A stretch of DNA of 64,000 bases from Acidobacteriota bacterium (lineage in GTDB: Bacteria > Acidobacteriota > Terriglobia > Terriglobales > Acidobacteriaceae): contig JAJYUB010000009.1 of the NCBI GenBank assembly GCA_021792795.1, forward strand, positions 29,359-93,358, in the 5' to 3' direction. Position numbers and translations under genes: made by a program. The notes below the pieces were generated by a model. It searched no databases. It worked only from the letters and a program-made list of their open reading frames with translations, and was not told where the DNA came from. The number at the start of each line of letters is the position of its first letter. Positions within the stretch are counted from its first letter, which is position 1. Positions 62,472 to 64,000 of this stretch are shown piece by piece.

Positions 62472-63890
62472 TTAATGGGAGGCTGGGTGCATCTGGCTGG
62501 AATCGGCTTTATAAAGTTCCTGGAGGAATTGCTGGTACTCGGCTTTGCCGCGCTTCAGTCTACGGTAATTCACATCTTTATAGTACTGGCCTATGTAGTT
62601 GAACGCATACGCTGCATACCAAGGGACCTCAGCAGGATGCTTGACATCGATAATAGGGTTGTCTACCGGCTTACCCTGCGCTACCGCCCAAGCGAACGGT
62701 GCTTCACGGATGTCATACCCCGCTAGATACATCTGACGTATACCGATGCGCAGCGTCTGCTCATCTATCAAAATAGCTAGAACAAGTTCCGAGAAATCCT
62801 TGGCATCCCCATTGAACACTGATGGATGCGCATAGTGAATGATGTAGCTATGCCTCTGCAACACCGATGTGATGGAGCCGGATAGTATCGATGCCAATTG
62901 TGCCACATTGGTGATTCTTGCCAGCGTACATTCTGGCATAAGAATCAGACCATTGGGTAAGGCGACCGCAGCCTCATCCGGGCTCGGCCGCAGAAGCAAT
63001 GGGAAACCATCGATCTTACTCACCTCATCGTTGAATGTTGTTCCAACTGGCCGAACAACAATGAAGCGAAAGTGGACCTTTGTCGTGTCTGTCTCCGGCA
63101 ATGCTTTCTGGTATTCCGGTATCAATGACGTACCCAACTGGGATACGAAATCTTGAACATTCTGGTCAGGAATAATCTTGAGAACCTTGTCTGCGGGTGT
63201 ATGCGGAAATTTCACGCTGCCCGGAATATGATTTCGATAATCGGGGGCATGTATCGCCGGCGTGATCTGCGTCCAAAACTTGTTCTCTTTTATATCTACT
63301 TGATTCGGCCAAAGTCGAATCCGATAAAGCAAGACACGGCCATCAACCAACCCTACGCCACGGTAGGTGGCCCAGGTATTTGACTGAAACAGGGTTGCAG
63401 AAAATGCGGAAGAATGGGGCTGCGATGGCATGATGGCTCCCATCCTGGGGGCCCCGAGGATTCCGAACGATCGATAACTTATCTGCGTACCGCTCGGCGC
63501 GGCCAGCAGCTTGGTATCCGGCATTATGCGCATGGGATAGCCATCCAGCCATAGGGTTCCAGCCCATCCCTTTTCAGTCCGACGCACCTGCGGATTTTCT
63601 TCGAGTAGCGCACCGCGTTCCCAGTTGCGTTTCCTCCAATCAGGCGCAAAGGTCTGACGAATCTTGACAGAGTACGCGACCACGAGCGTAGCCAACAAGG
63701 AACCCTCGTGACGCTTAACATCTCCGTCGACCCGGATATGAGACCCTATCGTTAAAAGCAAATTGCCGCAGGACATAGATTGCATGCTGGTCGGGACAGC
63801 ATGGTTTCGTAATGTAAAGTAACGATGCGCCAATACTATAGCGTAGGTCTTCTCTTTCAGTCGAATGGTGGAGTCTATTGTTCTCTGCAT
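62472..63890 (-). CDS. Degenerate M48-like protein lacking the HExxH zinc motif
   Basis: A 472-residue protein with a hydrophobic segment near residue 65 (LLATLVVAYSVKI). Residues about 300-345 read VALPNGLILMPECTLARIT, LASILSGSITSVLQRHS, which lines up with the M48 core (ALPGGxIxVxxGLL...LAxVLAHEIAHVxxRH) but with SGSIT in place of HExxH. So it is an M48-family relative that should not bind zinc. The N-terminal half (DGYPMRIMPDTKLL) is unrecognised. It is next to a probable transposase gene and looks less GC-rich than its neighbours. Start is not certain. Confidence 0.65.
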   Translation of the reverse strand: MQRTIDSTIRLKEKTYAIVLAHRYFTLRNHAVPTSMQSMSCGNLLLTIGSHIRVDGDVKRHEGSLLATLVVAYSVKIRQTFAPDWRKRNWERGALLEENPQVRRTEKGWAGTLWLDGYPMRIMPDTKLLAAPSGTQISYRSFGILGAPRMGAIMPSQPHSSAFSATLFQSNTWATYRGVGLVDGRVLLYRIRLWPNQVDIKENKFWTQITPAIHAPDYRNHIPGSVKFPHTPADKVLKIIPDQNVQDFVSQLGTSLIPEYQKALPETDTTKVHFRFIVVRPVGTTFNDEVSKIDGFPLLLRPSPDEAAVALPNGLILMPECTLARITNVAQLASILSGSITSVLQRHSYIIHYAHPSVFNGDAKDFSELVLAILIDEQTLRIGIRQMYLAGYDIREAPFAWAVAQGKPVDNPIIDVKHPAEVPWYAAYAFNYIGQYYKDVNYRRLKRGKAEYQQFLQELYKADSSQMHPASH

Positions 63891-63904
63891 AAATAATGCA
63901 ATAA

Positions 63905-63929
63905 TAGGTATTGAGGAGCAAAATACCTA
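63905..63929 (+). promoter_or_regulatory. Hairpin with ribosome-binding site in its loop before the last gene
   Basis: TAGGTATT (63905-63912) and AATACCTA (63922-63929) form a perfect 8-bp stem whose 9-base loop GAGGAGCAA contains the Shine-Dalgarno of the ATG at 63929, itself partly in the stem. This could limit translation of the transposase-like gene, or it could be part of an insertion sequence end. Confidence 0.55.
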
Positions 63930-64000
63930 TGCCGAGATTGAAGGGGAGCGCCGATCTTCTGGAGGACCGGCGCAGACGAGCTTTGGTGTTGCTGGATGCA
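63929..64000 (+). CDS. Probable transposase, first 24 codons only
   Basis: Gene cut by the right window edge. The visible MPRLKGSADLLEDRRRR and ALVLLDA resemble the N-terminal region before the helix-turn-helix in IS630-type transposases and related HTH proteins (M-x-R-x-KGS-x-E-x-L-E-x-RRRRA-x-x-LL). A GGAG in the loop of a preceding hairpin supplies the ribosome-binding site. It may mark the start of an insertion sequence; the rest is outside. Confidence 0.45.
   Translation, partial: MPRLKGSADLLEDRRRRALVLLDA

Noticed and set aside
1..64000. CRISPR arrays, tRNA, rRNA genes or prophage
   Set aside because: No direct-repeat/spacer array, tRNA-like cloverleaf or phage structural genes were seen in the intergenic parts by eye; a tRNAscan or CRISPR search was not possible.

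Overview
The window looks like chromosomal DNA of an Acidobacteriota bacterium (Terriglobia/Acidobacteriaceae type). This is an inference from moderately high GC, many secreted glycan-active and TPR proteins, a DUF5107-TPR protein, DUF885 and UPF0173 proteins and the general gene style; no rRNA or tRNA gene is present to settle it. Nearly all the DNA is coding, mostly in short co-directional operons.

Layout. 0-3.5 kb (minus): lnt, prfB (with the +1 programmed frameshift), a CoA-binding protein and the start of a DsbD-like gene cut by the edge. 3.6-9 kb: a tiny membrane protein, an amino-acid permease with a long soluble tail, a small basic GRPK protein followed by a clear terminator, a UPF0173 hydrolase and a cytochrome P450. 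9-14 kb: ThiO-like oxidase, a DNA methyltransferase fused to a nuclease-like domain, a SAM methyltransferase and a secreted protein of unknown function. 13.9-19.5 kb: an enolase-superfamily enzyme, a COG3375-type GNAT and MazG, then prepilin peptidase, a REP-like inverted repeat, a secreted TPR protein and a SET-domain protein with a histone-like tail. 19.7-28 kb: dnaX-ybaB-recR, an orphan receiver domain, a BNR/sialidase-like secreted protein, DUF885 and proC. 28-30.7 kb: a decayed patch with a PIN/Phd toxin-antitoxin pair whose antitoxin has lost an obvious start codon, and hypF and hypE remnants fused by a deletion beside an intact NiCoT-type transporter.

30.7-43.6 kb is a carbohydrate locus: two xylose-isomerase-like TIM barrels (one Tat-exported), a 1,100-residue DUF5107-TPR protein, a DeoR-type regulator, an amidohydrolase, an alpha-galactosidase-like secreted glycosidase, a PfkB kinase and an AgaS-type SIS isomerase. 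A shared TTCACGAWAT motif lies before the regulator gene and in the kinase/isomerase divergent promoter.

43.6-50.6 kb is an assimilatory sulfate-reduction operon, cysD-cysN-cysH-sir-cysG, with overlapping or closely spaced genes. Its leader is the most interesting part of the window: a sigma-70-like promoter, a 29-codon ORF with five Cys codons (four clustered as CLCCTC), a strong hairpin over those codons, and an intrinsic terminator before cysD. This is the architecture of transcription attenuation by cysteine availability. The operon also has a CysN whose C-terminal APS-kinase domain has lost its P-loop, together with a CysH of the APS-reductase (four-Cys, Fe-S) type, so the route probably skips PAPS.

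50.7-64 kb: malic enzyme, a phytanoyl-CoA dioxygenase-like gene fragment, a GH28 pectinase-like enzyme, an Usg-like ASADH homologue without the catalytic Cys, pssA-psd, a DUF465 protein, rimI-tsaB-mce-meaB, an EmrB-type drug exporter, an M48-like protein lacking HExxH, and at the right edge the first codons of a probable transposase.
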